This document shows positions 63,682 to 64,000 of a stretch of DNA of 64,000 nucleotides, piece by piece. Position 1 is the stretch's first letter, and each line of letters starts with the position of its first letter. The translations under genes and the position numbers were made by a program. The stretch spans positions 60,151,850 through 60,215,849 of the forward strand of contig CM075770.1 of NCBI GenBank assembly GCA_037974665.1, read 5' to 3'. Origin of the DNA: Ehretia macrophylla. Its lineage: Eukaryota > Streptophyta > Magnoliopsida > Boraginales > Ehretiaceae. The notes under the pieces are model-generated. The model was not told the origin of the DNA and did not search any database. It saw only the letters and a list, made by a program, of their open reading frames with translations.

Positions 63682-64000
63682 TGTAAAACCCCAGACCTGC
63701 ATACATATGTATTTACTATGTAGTGTCATTCATTTGTATACATTTATGTGCAATTATTATTGTTATTATTTTAAAATGTTTATTTTAAAATAGTTACTAT
63801 TCATAAGACTTTTGACTTTTTTATTTTCTTGGTTTTATATTTTTCCCCTGTTACTTGACATTTATGAGGCATGAACGAATTTGAATTACTTGCATAGCAC
63901 GTTGGGAAGACAAGTAGAAAAAAAAAATATTTTGTGTGTCGTAATGAATAGTAAAAAAATTCAGCTTTTTTTTTATATTGGGTATCTAGTGTTTAGCTTT
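63682..64000 (+). mobile_element. Start of another LTR element, cut by the window end
   Basis: The satellite breaks off in a core (TGTGGCCCCGT) and is replaced by TGTAAAACCCCAGACC, an LTR-type start. From about 63840 the sequence matches the plus-strand solo LTR (24627-28523): GAGGCATGA, ACTTGCATAGCACGT, TTTTGTGTGTCGTAATG and AATAGTAAAAAAATTCAGC occur in the same order. So it is the same or a sister family in plus orientation. Its right end and target duplication lie outside the window. Confidence 0.75.

Overview
The window is nuclear DNA from a flowering plant, probably heterochromatin. About 45 kb of the 64 kb is one AT-rich tandem satellite with a monomer of roughly 290 bp. The rest is LTR retrotransposon DNA of plant type: a Ty3/gypsy chromovirus with a tRNA-iMet primer site, two very long solo LTRs, one TRIM, and the start of another LTR element. 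I see no host protein gene, rRNA, tRNA or CRISPR array. The species cannot be named from the sequence.

Layout: satellite 1-18927; a 4.3-kb solo LTR (minus) 18928-23268; satellite 23269-24626; a 3.9-kb solo LTR (plus) 24627-28523, which carries a 560-bp TRIM (minus) at 27085-27644; satellite 28524-53531; a 9.9-kb chromovirus of Tekay/Del type (minus) 53532-63462 with two 2456-bp LTRs; a satellite fragment 63463-63681; and the beginning of an LTR related to the second solo LTR from 63682 to the window end. The four insertions whose two ends are both visible have 5-bp target-site duplications (TTTGG, GGAAG, CGTAG, GCTAC), so the nesting can be read exactly.

The satellite monomer has two parts: a GC-richer core of about 100 bp packed with inverted repeats, and an AT-rich part of about 190 bp. 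The array is a mosaic of monomer variants with multi-monomer duplications; the clearest is a ~6.72-kb (about 23-monomer) higher-order unit present about two and a half times in 36.9-53.5 kb. Both solo LTRs entered after an older array duplication, because the matching sites in the sister copy are empty.

The observations most worth following are: the interlocking inverted repeats of the satellite core; the fact that all four elements inserted in satellite landed in that core; and a conserved, hairpin-bearing, GC-rich module shared by LTRs of otherwise different families, lying between splice-site-like motifs.
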